DNA of 64,000 nt from Agrobacterium larrymoorei (GCF_013322225.1 NZ_JAAMFB010000010.1:62001-126000); one strand, 5' to 3'; shown: positions 1-8,598, numbered from the stretch's first letter. Numbers and translations: made by a program. Notes: a model not told the origin generated them from the letters alone.

Positions 1-42
1 CCCGAGCATCCATAGACGCCTCCGCTCTTGCGACGTGAGTGG

Positions 43-65
43 ATCCTCGGGTCAAGCCCGAGGAT
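43..65. repeat. Rhizobial-type palindromic intergenic repeat
   Basis: A perfect 9-bp inverted repeat, ATCCTCGGG (43-51) and CCCGAGGAT (57-65), encloses the 5-base loop TCAAG and is followed by GACG. Elements with this core are scattered between genes in many Rhizobiales genomes (general knowledge). A diverged copy lies at 16408-16432. It sits about 70 bases upstream of the ABC ATPase start and could affect mRNA stability or termination, but nothing here shows a function. Confidence 0.6.
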
Positions 66-135
66 GACGTCGAGAGGGTGGTTGGCCTCCTGCACCTCTG
101 CAACGGTGCATGGAAAACACATAGGAATCAGAGTC

Positions 136-924
136 ATGCCTCATCTGGTAGAAATCGACGGCGTCGACATGCGCTATGGCGGGGCTTCGGGAACGCTTGC
201 TGTTTCAGGTCTGAACCTCACGGTGGGCAAGGGCGAGTTTGCAGCCGTGGTCGGTCCGTCCGGCTGCGGAAAATCGACCTTGATGAAGCTCGTCACTGGC
301 CTCCATATTCCCCAGCGTGGCAATGTCATCGTGGCTGGAAAGCAGGTCACGGAGCCGGTTTCCATTGTCGGCATGGCGTTCCAGAACCCCACCATGCTGC
401 CATGGCGCACGACCTTGGAAAATATTCTGCTGCCACTGGAAATCGTGGAGAAGCACCGTCACCGGCTGCGGGCAAACAAGGCAGAATATGTTGCCAAGGC
501 GGAACGTCTGCTCGAAATCGTCGGGCTGAAGGGCTTCGGCTCCAAATATCCATGGCAGCTTTCCGGTGGCATGCAGCAGCGCGCAAACCTTTGCCGCGCT
601 TTGATCCACGAACCGGAATTGCTGATGCTGGATGAGCCTTTCGGCGCGCTGGATGCCTTCACCCGTGAGGAACTGTGGTGCGTCATCCGCGATCTCCATG
701 CAGCACAGCGCGTCACGATCATTCTGGTAACGCATGATCTGCGCGAAGCGACATTTCTTGCCGACAAGATTTTCGTGATGAGCGCGCGGCCGGGCAGGGT
801 GCTGGCTGAACATCGCGTACCCTTCGAGCGTCCGCGCCAGCTTCCTCTGATGTATGAAAAAGGCTTCAATGACATGGTTCAGGAACTGCATGGCGAAATC
901 GCGCAGGCGCGGGTGGCGGCATGA
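136..924 (+). CDS. ABC transporter ATP-binding protein, nitrate/sulfonate/taurine type
   Basis: A 262-residue cytoplasmic ATPase that should power import of a small oxyanion or organosulfur-like substrate. Visible motifs are Walker A GPSGCGKST (residues 40-48), the Q-loop near residue 83, signature LSGGMQQ (142-148), Walker B LLMLDE (162-167) and the switch His in VTHD (about 200). This pattern and length fit the SsuB/TauB/NrtD family. The frame is open upstream to 28, but alignment to the family begins at MPHLVEID, so the ATG at 136 is chosen. It overlaps the permease gene by ATGA. The periplasmic binding protein is not in the window and may lie upstream. The substrate cannot be assigned. 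Confidence 0.88.
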   Translation: MPHLVEIDGVDMRYGGASGTLAVSGLNLTVGKGEFAAVVGPSGCGKSTLMKLVTGLHIPQRGNVIVAGKQVTEPVSIVGMAFQNPTMLPWRTTLENILLPLEIVEKHRHRLRANKAEYVAKAERLLEIVGLKGFGSKYPWQLSGGMQQRANLCRALIHEPELLMLDEPFGALDAFTREELWCVIRDLHAAQRVTIILVTHDLREATFLADKIFVMSARPGRVLAEHRVPFERPRQLPLMYEKGFNDMVQELHGEIAQARVAA

Positions 925-1739
925 GTGCGATTGTCGAAAGCCAGGTTGCAGCCGAACCGCCAAAGCCGCTGATTGCAAGGGTAAACTGGGTCAAGGCCGC
1001 GCCGTGGCTCTATACGCTGGCTCTTTTCGCCGCCTGGGAACTGCTGGTCTATGCGCTGAAAATGCCGCAAACCATTCTGCCATCTCCAGTTCGGGTCGGG
1101 CAGGCGGTGGTGCAATACTGGTCGCCGATCTGGAAAAACTCGCTGCAAACGCTCTATACCACCACACTTGGCTTCGCGATTGCGGTGGTTGCGGGCCTTG
1201 GTATCGGCCTCTTCATCGGCTGGTCGAAGACGATCTATGCAGGACTTTACCCGCTGATGATCGGCTTCAACGCGATCCCCAAGGTTGCTCTGGTGCCCAT
1301 TCTGGTCATCTGGTTCGGCATCGGCACCGTACCTGCCGTGCTGACAGCCTTCCTCATTTCCTTCTTCCCGATCGTGGTGAACGTCGCCACGGGCCTCGCG
1401 ACCATAGAGCCTGAAACGGAAGACGTGCTGCGCGCGCTGGGCGCAAAGAAAATGGACATCATGCTGAAGGTCGGCATCCCCCGCTCGATGCCATATTTCT
1501 TCGGCTCACTGAAAATCGCCATTACGCTTGCATTCGTCGGCTCCGTTGTTTCTGAAACGGTGGCATCCAATTACGGCCTTGGCAATATGATGAGCTCGGC
1601 TCAGAGCCAGTTCAATGTGCCTCTCGTTTTCGCAGGCCTGCTGATGCTCGCGGTGGAAGGCATAGCCATGTATGCCGTCATGGCCTGGGTAGAAAAGCGC
1701 ATGACAGGTTGGGCGCATCGCTCGACGATGGGGCAATAG
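921..1739 (+). CDS. ABC transporter permease, nitrate/sulfonate/taurine type
   Basis: A 272-residue inner-membrane permease of the SsuC/TauC/NrtB kind (BPD_transp_1 fold). Hydrophobic segments start at about residues 28, 80, 110, 130 and 200. The cytoplasmic EAA loop that docks on the ATPase is recognisable around residues 163-186 (ETEDVLRALGAKK followed by GIPRSMPYF). The ATG at 921 overlaps the TGA of the ATPase gene, so the two are probably translationally coupled. The gene ends 30 bases before the convergent mscS-like gene. Family is firm; substrate unknown. Confidence 0.88.
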   Translation: MSAIVESQVAAEPPKPLIARVNWVKAAPWLYTLALFAAWELLVYALKMPQTILPSPVRVGQAVVQYWSPIWKNSLQTLYTTTLGFAIAVVAGLGIGLFIGWSKTIYAGLYPLMIGFNAIPKVALVPILVIWFGIGTVPAVLTAFLISFFPIVVNVATGLATIEPETEDVLRALGAKKMDIMLKVGIPRSMPYFFGSLKIAITLAFVGSVVSETVASNYGLGNMMSSAQSQFNVPLVFAGLLMLAVEGIAMYAVMAWVEKRMTGWAHRSTMGQ

Positions 1740-1769
1740 ATGACAGGTCGGGAATAATCCGGTCTTTTC

Positions 1770-2594
1770 TTACTCCGCAGGCTGGGCGCTCACCTGTGCA
1801 TCCCGCTCATCGAATGCCAGCTTCATTGCCTTGGTCACATCACGGGTAGTCGCGAACCAGTTTTCGCTGCGCGCCCAGTAACGCAGAGTGACGCTTGCAC
1901 CATCGCCGCTGACAGAATCGATGAATGTCGTCGGTGCCGGGTCCAGCAGGACGCGGCTGTCGGAGCGGGCGACCTGCATCAACATGTCCTGTGCTTCTTT
2001 CAGGCTTTCGCCTCTCGGCACGTTTACGCTCAGTTCATGGCGACGCGATGGAAAACGGCTGTAATTGGTAATCGGCACGTTCCACAGGGTGGAGTTGGGC
2101 GCAAGTCTGTAGAGACCGTCGCTCGTCTTGAGTTCTGTCGCAAAGAGCCCGATTTCGATCACAGTGCCGGTGACGGCGGAGGTTTCGATATATTCACCGA
2201 CGCGGAACGGCCGCAGCACCAACAGCATGATGCCCGCTGCAATATTCTGCAAGGTTCCCTGGAGCGCAAGGCCGACCGCCAAACCGGCAGCGCCGAGAGC
2301 TGCGAGGATAGAAGCCGTCTGTACGCCGAACTGACCAAGTACCATGACAAGAACGAGGATCAGCACGATATAGCGCACCGCGCCGGAGAAGAACCGGGCA
2401 AGCGTTTCATCAAAACCGCGAATGCGCGATAGCCCTTCAAATGACCAGCGCTGCAGAAGCATCGCCGCAATCCAGCCAACGATCAGAAGAAGCAGCGCGC
2501 CGACGATCGAGAAGGAATATTGCACCATCAGCGCGCTTGCCTGGCGAAGTGCCGCCTGTGACGCGACGATGAATTCCGATGCCTGCTGTTCCAT
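1770..2594 (-). CDS. Small-conductance mechanosensitive channel (MscS family)
   Basis: A 274-residue inner-membrane channel that would release solutes on osmotic downshock. Two N-terminal hydrophobic helices lie at about residues 27-48 and 70-90. They are followed by the Gly/Ala-rich pore helix TM3 (94-126, with AALGAAGLAVGLALQG) and the soluble beta and alpha-beta vestibule domain. The length matches the short E. coli MscS type (286 residues). It is the last gene of a minus-strand series behind the phosphatase, HD and ygfZ genes, with an 84-base gap, so co-transcription is possible but not certain. Confidence 0.88.
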   Translation of the reverse strand: MEQQASEFIVASQAALRQASALMVQYSFSIVGALLLLIVGWIAAMLLQRWSFEGLSRIRGFDETLARFFSGAVRYIVLILVLVMVLGQFGVQTASILAALGAAGLAVGLALQGTLQNIAAGIMLLVLRPFRVGEYIETSAVTGTVIEIGLFATELKTSDGLYRLAPNSTLWNVPITNYSRFPSRRHELSVNVPRGESLKEAQDMLMQVARSDSRVLLDPAPTTFIDSVSGDGASVTLRYWARSENWFATTRDVTKAMKLAFDERDAQVSAQPAE

Positions 2595-2678
2595 TAAACC
2601 GCCCTTGTTTTGCTTTTTTAAAGACTCATCCGGTTTGGTAACGAGCGACCTTCCTGCCGGTTCCGCCCAAAATGTCCC

Positions 2679-3197
2679 TCAGCCACGAAGCGGAAGCACG
2701 AATGGCGCGCTGCCATCGGCGTCCGCACCGCGACCGATTTTCTTGATCGCCGCTACCAGTGCTCCGCCACGACTAAGCAGTCTGTCACCGATTTCGATGA
2801 TGCGGGTGTTCGGCGTTGCATAAGGGGAAGCACCACGCAGCCGGCCAGCAAGTTCGGCATCGTCCTGCTCTGGATGAAGCGCAAGTGCTGCAATAACGGC
2901 AGCTGCGGGGGAGCGGGAAACGCCCATCCAGCAGTGGATCAAAAGCGGGGCGGATTGGTCCCACTGTCTTGTAAACTCGATAAGCCTTTCGACGTGAACA
3001 TCGTCTGGAGCGATCAGCTTGTCGTTACCCTTGAAGGTGATGTCGTTCATCTGCAAGGTCAGATGGCGCTCTGCGGAAATAACGGCAGGTCGATGAAATG
3101 CCTGCTCTTTCGCAATCAGCGTTATCATCTCTCGGGATTTATGGCGCACGGCCATTTCCCCGATAAGAGAAAGAGGTGAAACGACAATGGCGGTCAT
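2679..3197 (-). CDS. Tyrosine/dual-specificity phosphatase-like protein
   Basis: A 172-residue protein with the cysteine phosphatase signature HCWMGVSRS: nucleophile Cys89, then five residues, then Arg95. The upstream segment MITLIAKEQAFHRP and the DDVHVERLIEFTRQW helix fit the compact dual-specificity phosphatase fold found in many rhizobial hypothetical proteins. Its start overlaps the stop of the HD hydrolase gene by ATGA, so the two are almost certainly coupled. The substrate is unknown; phosphotyrosine, phosphoinositide or a small phosphoester are all possible. Confidence 0.8.
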   Translation of the reverse strand: MTAIVVSPLSLIGEMAVRHKSREMITLIAKEQAFHRPAVISAERHLTLQMNDITFKGNDKLIAPDDVHVERLIEFTRQWDQSAPLLIHCWMGVSRSPAAAVIAALALHPEQDDAELAGRLRGASPYATPNTRIIEIGDRLLSRGGALVAAIKKIGRGADADGSAPFVLPLRG

Positions 3198-3814
3198 GCA
3201 GCACCTTTTGCAGCGGCGCGCAGTGTTTCGATTGCCTGAAAGCGCTCCATGAATCTCTGTTGCGCATCAAGCGCCGGAAGCGGCTCGATCTCGACCATGT
3301 CCTTGGTGATGCCTCGTGGCAGGCCGAAGAACTTTTGTGCTTCTACCATGGAGAAACCGGCAAGTTCGGTGGCCTCGAAGAAAGCTGCAATGGTATCAGC
3401 CTTCTTGATGCGGTCCTTCAACTCCCGGGAGGCGTGAGGAGGAAGGGAAAAGCGCAGGTGAACGGCCGCTTCCAGCCGTCTTTCCACGCTCTTGTAGCCA
3501 CCGCCAACTACGGATTTGAAGGGTGAAATCATGTCTCCGATGACGTATTCCGGCGCATCATGCAGCAATGCCATCAGCATGTCGTCGGGCGTCGTGGAGA
3601 GGTTCATATGGCAGAAGATGCCTTCTACGATCAGGCTGTGTTGAGCGACGGAAAATGCATGATCGCCCCGCGTCTGCCCATTCCATCGCGCCACACGCGC
3701 CAGCCCATGGGCGATATCGGCAATCTCCACGTCAAGCGGTGAAGGATCGAGCAAATCAAGCCGCCTGCCCGAAAGCATGCGCTGCCATGCACGCGGTATC
3801 TTAGGGGCAACCAC
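3194..3814 (-). CDS. HD-domain phosphohydrolase (YfbR-like)
   Basis: A 206-residue HD-superfamily protein. The metal-binding pattern is visible: His52 and His59 (GDHAFSVAQHS), the HD pair at 85-86 (LLHDAPEYVIGD) and Glu89. This arrangement resembles YfbR-type 5'-nucleotidases, which dephosphorylate deoxynucleoside monophosphates, so nucleotide salvage is a reasonable guess. It starts 3 bases after the ygfZ stop and overlaps the phosphatase gene by 4 bases, indicating one transcript ygfZ-HD-phosphatase. Confidence 0.8.
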   Translation of the reverse strand: MVAPKIPRAWQRMLSGRRLDLLDPSPLDVEIADIAHGLARVARWNGQTRGDHAFSVAQHSLIVEGIFCHMNLSTTPDDMLMALLHDAPEYVIGDMISPFKSVVGGGYKSVERRLEAAVHLRFSLPPHASRELKDRIKKADTIAAFFEATELAGFSMVEAQKFFGLPRGITKDMVEIEPLPALDAQQRFMERFQAIETLRAAAKGAA

Positions 3815-3817
3815 CGA

Positions 3818-4666
3818 TCAGTCCTCTGCGCTGGCCGCAGGATCGACCGCGGGGAAGCTCAAGCCGCTCCATGCGGGGAGGACAACGGACAGGGTAACGC
3901 CTTCCGCCGTCATCGCATTGCCGGATGCCATAGCATCGGCGGCGCGGTCGGTACGAACAATCGCCAGTCCCTGCGTGCCATTGACCGTGCCAAGCACACC
4001 GATGGGTTTGCCGCCTGCTGTGATTTCCGTGCCGGTGGCGGGTAAGGTGTTTTCGGCGGATACGATCACGACACGTCGCCGCGCCGTACCGCGATGTTTC
4101 ATGCGAGAGACGACTTCCTGACCCACAAAGCAGCCTTTCCGGAAGGAAACGCCGTCATTCACATCCATCAGCACATCATGAGGAAAGGCGTCCTGAAGGG
4201 CGTAATCGGTGCCGGCAACGACAATGCCGTTGGCAATACGCAGCGCGTCATAATCTGCAGCGCTGCCTTCGGACGAGCAACCGGGCAAGCGATGAAGTGC
4301 TATACCAGCCTTGGCGAAACGTCCGTCCTTTACACTGCCTTCCGGCGCGTCCTGATCCCAGAAAACGCAGACGCCCTCGACATCGAGAGCTGCAAGATCG
4401 ACAGGAGCACGCAGCTTGTACATGGTCAGACGGCGCAAAAGCGCATCTTGCTGGTCCGAACCGGTTTCCAGCACATAACCGTCGCCGTCGCGCCAGATCA
4501 GGAATTCGAACAGGATTTTACCCTGCGGCGTCAGCAGAGCGCTCATCCGCGCCTCGCCCTTGGGTAGTGCTTCTATTTCTGCCGAGATGAGGTTTTGCAG
4601 GAAATCCGTAGCGCCGGTTCCAGAGACACGGATGAATTTGCGATCTGTTAAAAAGGCGGATGACAT
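3818..4666 (-). CDS. ygfZ: Folate-binding YgfZ-type protein (GcvT-like)
   Basis: A 282-residue homologue of YgfZ/IBA57, a tetrahydrofolate-binding protein that supports repair or maturation of certain iron-sulfur enzymes. The family signature K-G-C-[FY]-x-G-Q-E is seen as KGCFVGQE at residues 177-184, followed by SRMKHRG. The N-terminal GcvT-like fold starts at once (FIRVSGTGATDFLQNLIS). It is the first gene of the minus-strand series running toward mscS. No regulatory site is obvious in the 79 bases between it and the next gene. Confidence 0.87.
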   Translation of the reverse strand: MSSAFLTDRKFIRVSGTGATDFLQNLISAEIEALPKGEARMSALLTPQGKILFEFLIWRDGDGYVLETGSDQQDALLRRLTMYKLRAPVDLAALDVEGVCVFWDQDAPEGSVKDGRFAKAGIALHRLPGCSSEGSAADYDALRIANGIVVAGTDYALQDAFPHDVLMDVNDGVSFRKGCFVGQEVVSRMKHRGTARRRVVIVSAENTLPATGTEITAGGKPIGVLGTVNGTQGLAIVRTDRAADAMASGNAMTAEGVTLSVVLPAWSGLSFPAVDPAASAED

Positions 4667-4745
4667 GGGACTACCGTTCAGCTTGGTTCATCCCACAGTT
4701 AGGATTTTTGGCGGCTCAGGGCAAGCGTAAGGCAATTGCGCTCGG

Positions 4746-5495
4746 TTAGTCGCCCGCACCGAAAAACTTCCACTGACCATCGGGCGAAATGCCGATTCGG
4801 TAGAAGCTATAGTTTCCGTAATCCTGCATATCCGCCAAATCGCCTGCCGTGATGATGCGCAGAAGCTCGACCTTTTCCGGCGGTGTCAACGTGTTCAGCG
4901 CTTTGCCCGCGAAATAGGGGAAGATGTACATTTCATCCGGTGTTCCAGCATCCACATGGGCATAGCCGGTAGAAAGCAGGTCGAGGATAATCGCCAAGAC
5001 CTCCAGTCCTTCCGGGTCGCCGGAGAAGCTCTTGAGGATGGCGACCGGATCGTCGCCCTCACCCTCGATGCGGGTCTGGTTCGGGCCGGGGTTGATGAGT
5101 GGGCGCAGCTTTTCGATATCGCCGGTGGAAGCGGCATCGATAATCAACTGGCGAAGGCTACGAACGGGCTCCGGTGCCTTGCTGATATCATGCTGGATCT
5201 CCGCAGAGATCTTCGGCGCATTGTCCTGTTCGGAGGCCGATTCCTGCTCGCCAGTCGTTCGATTGACGAGAGGGTCCGGCATGGGGATGCCTTGCGCATC
5301 GCCCTCGATCTGGAGCGGTTCCGCGTTTTCCTTTGCTTCCGGTGTTTCCGTCTGCTGTGCAGGCACACCAGGGCCGGGCTTGAGCTCGGAGAGCGCGTAA
5401 GCGGCGTGCGGAAGGCCGGTCAGCGAAAGCGTCAGCGCAAAAACGATGGAAAGCGCGGTGGCAGACCGCGTGAAATCAGGACGAGCAAAAGACAT
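4746..5495 (-). CDS. Exported hypothetical protein
   Basis: A 249-residue protein with a classical signal peptide: basic N-terminus, hydrophobic stretch about 14-30, likely cleavage after AYA near residue 35. It continues as a Pro/Glu/Gln-rich segment (about 36-95) and then a conserved-looking globular part with LRQLIIDAASTGDIEKLRPL and a C-terminal QWKFFGAGD. It is probably periplasmic. I do not recognise a named domain, though the tail resembles uncharacterised rhizobial proteins. A GGGAG ribosome site precedes the ATG at 5495. It follows the 85-residue gene after 14 bases, so both are likely on one mRNA. Confidence 0.72.
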   Translation of the reverse strand: MSFARPDFTRSATALSIVFALTLSLTGLPHAAYALSELKPGPGVPAQQTETPEAKENAEPLQIEGDAQGIPMPDPLVNRTTGEQESASEQDNAPKISAEIQHDISKAPEPVRSLRQLIIDAASTGDIEKLRPLINPGPNQTRIEGEGDDPVAILKSFSGDPEGLEVLAIILDLLSTGYAHVDAGTPDEMYIFPYFAGKALNTLTPPEKVELLRIITAGDLADMQDYGNYSFYRIGISPDGQWKFFGAGD

Positions 5496-5509
5496 CGGTA
5501 TACTCCCGC

Positions 5510-5767
5510 TTACTGAACGATCCGCTGCGGGGAAAATTCACCAGCGAGCATCCGCTGACGCAATGATTCGAGCATGGCTTCAGCACCCGCTTCACCATGA
5601 ATGCGGATGGTTTCGCGCATGGCCAGAGCGATAGCGGCATCTGCGATGATCTCCGGCTCGATGCCATCGGCCATACCATCAGCCCAGGCTTCGTTTTGAT
5701 GTTCCAGAGCGACCTGCATCTTTTCATGCGCGATCATATCGTGGATTTCGTTACGGCTTGTTTGCAT
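5510..5767 (-). CDS. Small hypothetical protein, 85 residues
   Basis: A small acidic, soluble protein without signal peptide or membrane segment. It appears all-helical (MQTSRNEIHDMIAHEKMQVA, then ALAMRETIRIHGEAGAEAML). I recognise no characterised family. Codon usage is like its neighbours, and tight spacing (14 bases) to the exported protein downstream supports it being real. The upstream 105 bases to the TIGR02301-like gene are AT-richer and may carry a promoter. Confidence 0.65.
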   Translation of the reverse strand: MQTSRNEIHDMIAHEKMQVALEHQNEAWADGMADGIEPEIIADAAIALAMRETIRIHGEAGAEAMLESLRQRMLAGEFSPQRIVQ

Positions 5768-5872
5768 CTTACATCCTCGACAGGGCGTTCAAGTCGTTAC
5801 CACCCTGTTAACAACTCTAACAGTCTTTTATCAAAACGGCACGCCCTGCGGCGAAAACAGGTTAATAAACCC

Positions 5873-6304
5873 CTAATTTCCGAACCTCGACGCGATTTCC
5901 TGCGCCAGTGTTGCGCCTTCGTTACGGTATTTCTCTTCGGCCGATATCGCAGCGGGCGTGCAACTGGTGTGCACTGCGGCAAAGGTGCGGTATCCACGGT
6001 TGAATGCGGCGGTCATCCGCTGGCGACGGTGCGGCTCGGTAGCGGTGTCGGCTGCCAGAAGATTGCTCATCGACTTGCGCCACTCTTCAGTCCCGGTCGC
6101 CGGGCACAGTGTGCGCAGATATTGAACGGCACCCAGAATTTCGGAAAGTCTCGCCAGCTTGTCGTCATAGGGTGCAGGCTTGTTCTCTTGTGTCTGAGCG
6201 GGCGGTTGAGCCTGTATTACCTTGGGCTGTGCGACGGCAGGCGCGGCGAACGGCAGAACCGCACACACGACAACAGTTGGTAGAAGACCGACCCGCTGAC
6301 CCAT
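5873..6304 (-). CDS. Exported TIGR02301-like hypothetical protein
   Basis: A 143-residue protein starting at the ATG at 6304. The longer open frame (to 6475) overlaps the NUDIX gene and lacks a sensible N-terminus, whereas MGQRVGLLPTVVV begins a clean signal peptide with cleavage near AVA-Q (about residue 25). The mature part has two cysteines (LRTLCPATG and HTSCTPAA) that could form a periplasmic disulfide. Layout and sequence resemble the uncharacterised Rhizobiales family TIGR02301, often found beside a NUDIX gene as here. Function unknown. Confidence 0.7.
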   Translation of the reverse strand: MGQRVGLLPTVVVCAVLPFAAPAVAQPKVIQAQPPAQTQENKPAPYDDKLARLSEILGAVQYLRTLCPATGTEEWRKSMSNLLAADTATEPHRRQRMTAAFNRGYRTFAAVHTSCTPAAISAEEKYRNEGATLAQEIASRFGN

Positions 6305-6362
6305 AAACCTACGCACTACCCAATGTTTACTTTTGTTGATCTCAAAGCAGATAGCCGCGATT

Positions 6363-6785
6363 CTAGCTTTCATTGCAACTGCCCAGCAGTCTTTGCGCGC
6401 ATTCCAGAACACTTTCGGGTGTCGGCAATGAAGATATTTCTTCCAGAGTGAACCATCCCGCATCCGCGGCATCATCCGCCGCCAGAACGGTTGCGTTCTC
6501 GTCTGCTTCCACCAGGAATACGCAGAGGAAGAAGTGGCTCGTCAGCCGCCCGTCGGCGTCGTGACTGGGCAAATCATAAGTCGCGAAAAGCTGTGGATGA
6601 TGCGCGGCGATGCCTGTTTCTTCAAACAGTTCGCGCAATGCCGTCTCCGCCGAGGTCTCTCCCGGCTCACCCCGACCACCCGGAAAAGCAAACATGTCCT
6701 GCGATGGTGGATTTATTCTGCGCACGAGGAGCAGGCGGTCTCCACGACGAACGATGGCGGAAGATGCTGGGTGGGGAAATGGCAT
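6363..6785 (-). CDS. NUDIX hydrolase
   Basis: A 140-residue NUDIX pyrophosphohydrolase. The full Nudix box G-x5-E-x7-RE-L-x-EE-x-G-I spans residues 37-59 (catalytic RELFEETG), preceded by FAFPGG. The family cleaves nucleoside diphosphates linked to another moiety; short single-domain members include ADP-ribose and oxidised-nucleotide hydrolases, and the exact substrate cannot be read from sequence. It is first in the minus-strand group leading to the exported hypothetical genes and diverges from ynfA across about 200 bases. Confidence 0.88.
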   Translation of the reverse strand: MPFPHPASSAIVRRGDRLLLVRRINPPSQDMFAFPGGRGEPGETSAETALRELFEETGIAAHHPQLFATYDLPSHDADGRLTSHFFLCVFLVEADENATVLAADDAADAGWFTLEEISSLPTPESVLECAQRLLGSCNES

Positions 6786-6987
6786 TGAGGCTCTCTATCT
6801 GAATTGACCCAGACTATGACTGCAACCTTGCTGGAAACGTGGCAGCGCCTTTTAATAAAGAAAATTCAAGGCGGGCATGGCACGCGCTTCTCTGTATTTG
6901 CGAGCGATCATGACGTGAGATGTGGGCGCATCTGTTTGAAAACGCTATGCTGACAGGCAGAGAATCAATCGCGCATCGGGACCACCC

Positions 6988-7311
6988 ATGAAGCTTTACT
7001 TCATCTACGCCGCTGCTGCGCTTACCGAAATCGCCGGGTGTTTCGCCTTCTGGGCTTGGCTGCGGATGGGAACGTCCGTGGTCTGGCTTGTGCCCGGCAT
7101 GGTATCGCTTGCGGCATTCGCATGGTTGCTCACGCTGGTGCCGAGCGAGGCGGCTGGCAGGGCTTATGCGGCCTATGGCGGCATTTACATCGTCGCTTCG
7201 CTCATCTGGCTGTGGAGCGTCGAGGGACATGTACCGGATCGGTGGGATTTCGCAGGCGGTGCGATCTGCCTAGCCGGTGCATCGCTGATCCTGTTCGGAC
7301 CGAGGGGCTAG
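6988..7311 (+). CDS. ynfA: YnfA/UPF0060 family membrane protein
   Basis: A 107-residue inner-membrane protein with four hydrophobic helices (about 3-24, 30-49, 59-78, 86-104). The start [20 protein letters not shown] and the motif [16 protein letters not shown] are typical of UPF0060. The family is related in size and topology to small multidrug-resistance proteins, but its transport role is not settled. The next gene starts 4 bases after its stop, so it is probably co-transcribed with the yedK-like gene. Confidence 0.88.
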   Translation: MKLYFIYAAAALTEIAGCFAFWAWLRMGTSVVWLVPGMVSLAAFAWLLTLVPSEAAGRAYAAYGGIYIVASLIWLWSVEGHVPDRWDFAGGAICLAGASLILFGPRG

Positions 7312-7315
7312 GCGC

Positions 7316-8083
7316 ATGTGCGGTCGTTTCGTGCTCAACGCGACGCCGGAAGAGGTGGCGGAATATCTCGATCTGATCGGTCTTGATGATTTTCCGGCCC
7401 GCTTCAACATCGCGCCGACGCAGCCCGTGCTCGTCGTTGTAGAAGGGAGCCGTCCGGAACCGGGGAGCAACCTGCCGAACCGCCAGGCCGTCCTGGTGCG
7501 TTGGGGTTTCATGCCCGGTTGGGTGAAAGACCCGAAAGAGTTTCCGCTGCTCATCAATGCCCGCTCCGAGACGGCCATCGGCAAGGCCTCTTTCCGCGCT
7601 GCCATGCGCCACCGTCGCGTTTTGATCCCGGCGACCGGTTTCTACGAGTGGAAAAGGCCGCCCAAGGAAGAGGGTGTCAAGCCGCAAGCTTATTACATCA
7701 AACCGAAGCGCGGTGGTATCGTCGCTTTTGCGGGTCTGATGGAGACATGGTCATCCGCCGATGGTTCTGAAGTGGATACGGGCGCAATCCTGACGACCGC
7801 CGCCAATCACTCCATCGCACGAATTCATGACCGGATGCCGGTGGTTATTTCGCCGGAGGATTTTAGTCGTTGGCTCGACTGCAAGACGCAGGAACCGCGC
7901 GAGGTGGCCGATTTGATGATGGCGGCAGACGACGATTTCTTCGAGATGATCCCGGTGTCCGATCGGGTGAACAAGGTTGCCAATACCGGACCGGATTTGA
8001 TCGAGCCAGCGTCGGCCGCGGAGGTCCTGCCACCGGTGGCGAAATTGGTGAAGAGGGATGATGAGCAGTTGTCTCTGTTTTAA
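7316..8083 (+). CDS. yedK: SRAP/YedK family abasic-site DNA-protein crosslink protein
   Basis: A 255-residue SRAP-domain protein (bacterial YedK, human HMCES). Members form a thiazolidine crosslink between their N-terminal Cys and abasic sites in single-stranded DNA. Catalytic residues are present: Cys2 exposed after Met removal (MCGRF), Asn81 (NARSE), Glu111 (GFYEW) and His171 (HDRMP). The residue spacing is typical. It lies 4 bases downstream of ynfA. A 9-bp hairpin at 8157-8177 follows the gene. No SOS box is apparent just upstream, since the gene sits inside an operon. Confidence 0.92.
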   Translation: MCGRFVLNATPEEVAEYLDLIGLDDFPARFNIAPTQPVLVVVEGSRPEPGSNLPNRQAVLVRWGFMPGWVKDPKEFPLLINARSETAIGKASFRAAMRHRRVLIPATGFYEWKRPPKEEGVKPQAYYIKPKRGGIVAFAGLMETWSSADGSEVDTGAILTTAANHSIARIHDRMPVVISPEDFSRWLDCKTQEPREVADLMMAADDDFFEMIPVSDRVNKVANTGPDLIEPASAAEVLPPVAKLVKRDDEQLSLF

Positions 8084-8156
8084 GGGAGGGTTTGAAAAAG
8101 CCGAACGCCTCACCAAGAATCTAGAGTTTAGCTCCGCTTAAAGTCGAGATTTTCTA

Positions 8157-8177
8157 TCCTCTCCCAAGGGGAGAGGA
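8157..8177. repeat. Intergenic hairpin between convergent genes
   Basis: TCCTCTCCC (8157-8165) and GGGAGAGGA (8169-8177) form a perfect 9-bp inverted repeat with loop AAG. It lies between the convergent yedK and 42-residue genes. There is no clear T-run on either side, so it may be a dispersed palindromic element or a factor-assisted terminator. Confidence 0.45.
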
Positions 8178-8282
8178 AAATATACCGCGCCGTTTCCATC
8201 TTTTTTAATCGCTTCAGAAGGGGGAAAGGCGGTGCCTCTTCATTCCCGACAAAGTGAGGCATGACGGACAAGGCACCAACCT

Positions 8283-8411
8283 TTAGGCAGGCTTTACCTG
8301 CGTACGCTTCAGCATCATCGCAGCGGCAGCAACGGCCTTCAGGCCCAGCGGACGGTAATGGCTGTTCAGGTCCGGTTTCGCAGGGGCTTCGATCTTCTTT
8401 GTTTCAGTCAT
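8283..8411 (-). CDS. Small hypothetical protein, 42 residues
   Basis: The ATG at 8411 is preceded by a strong ribosome site (GGAGAG, 6 bases upstream). The product begins MTETKKIEAPAKPDLN and ends KAVAAAAMMLKRTQVKPA. The middle HYRPLGLKAVAAAAMML is an amphipathic, Ala-rich helix flanked by basic residues, so it might bind a membrane or nucleic acid. The frame is open further upstream, but that part lacks a start with a ribosome site. Similar short proteins are annotated in rhizobia without function. It lies 187 bases downstream of pssA on the same strand. Confidence 0.6.
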   Translation of the reverse strand: MTETKKIEAPAKPDLNSHYRPLGLKAVAAAAMMLKRTQVKPA

Positions 8412-8598
8412 TCCACTCTCCAGAGATTTTTTTAAAGTCATCGATTCTACGACTTGTGTGATGAATTCTCTGGTGTGAAATCGTGACGAATTCGAGGCGA
8501 TTTCAATCAATTGAAAATTGCAGCCTGCGACATTTTGTGTTCACGCCATACCGAAGATTAACCGAATTTAAACCTTCCGTTGCCGAGCGGGGAGATTG

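Noticed and set aside
5873-6475. Longer 200-residue version of the TIGR02301-like protein
   Set aside because: The extension overlaps the NUDIX gene and places the obvious signal peptide in the middle of the protein.
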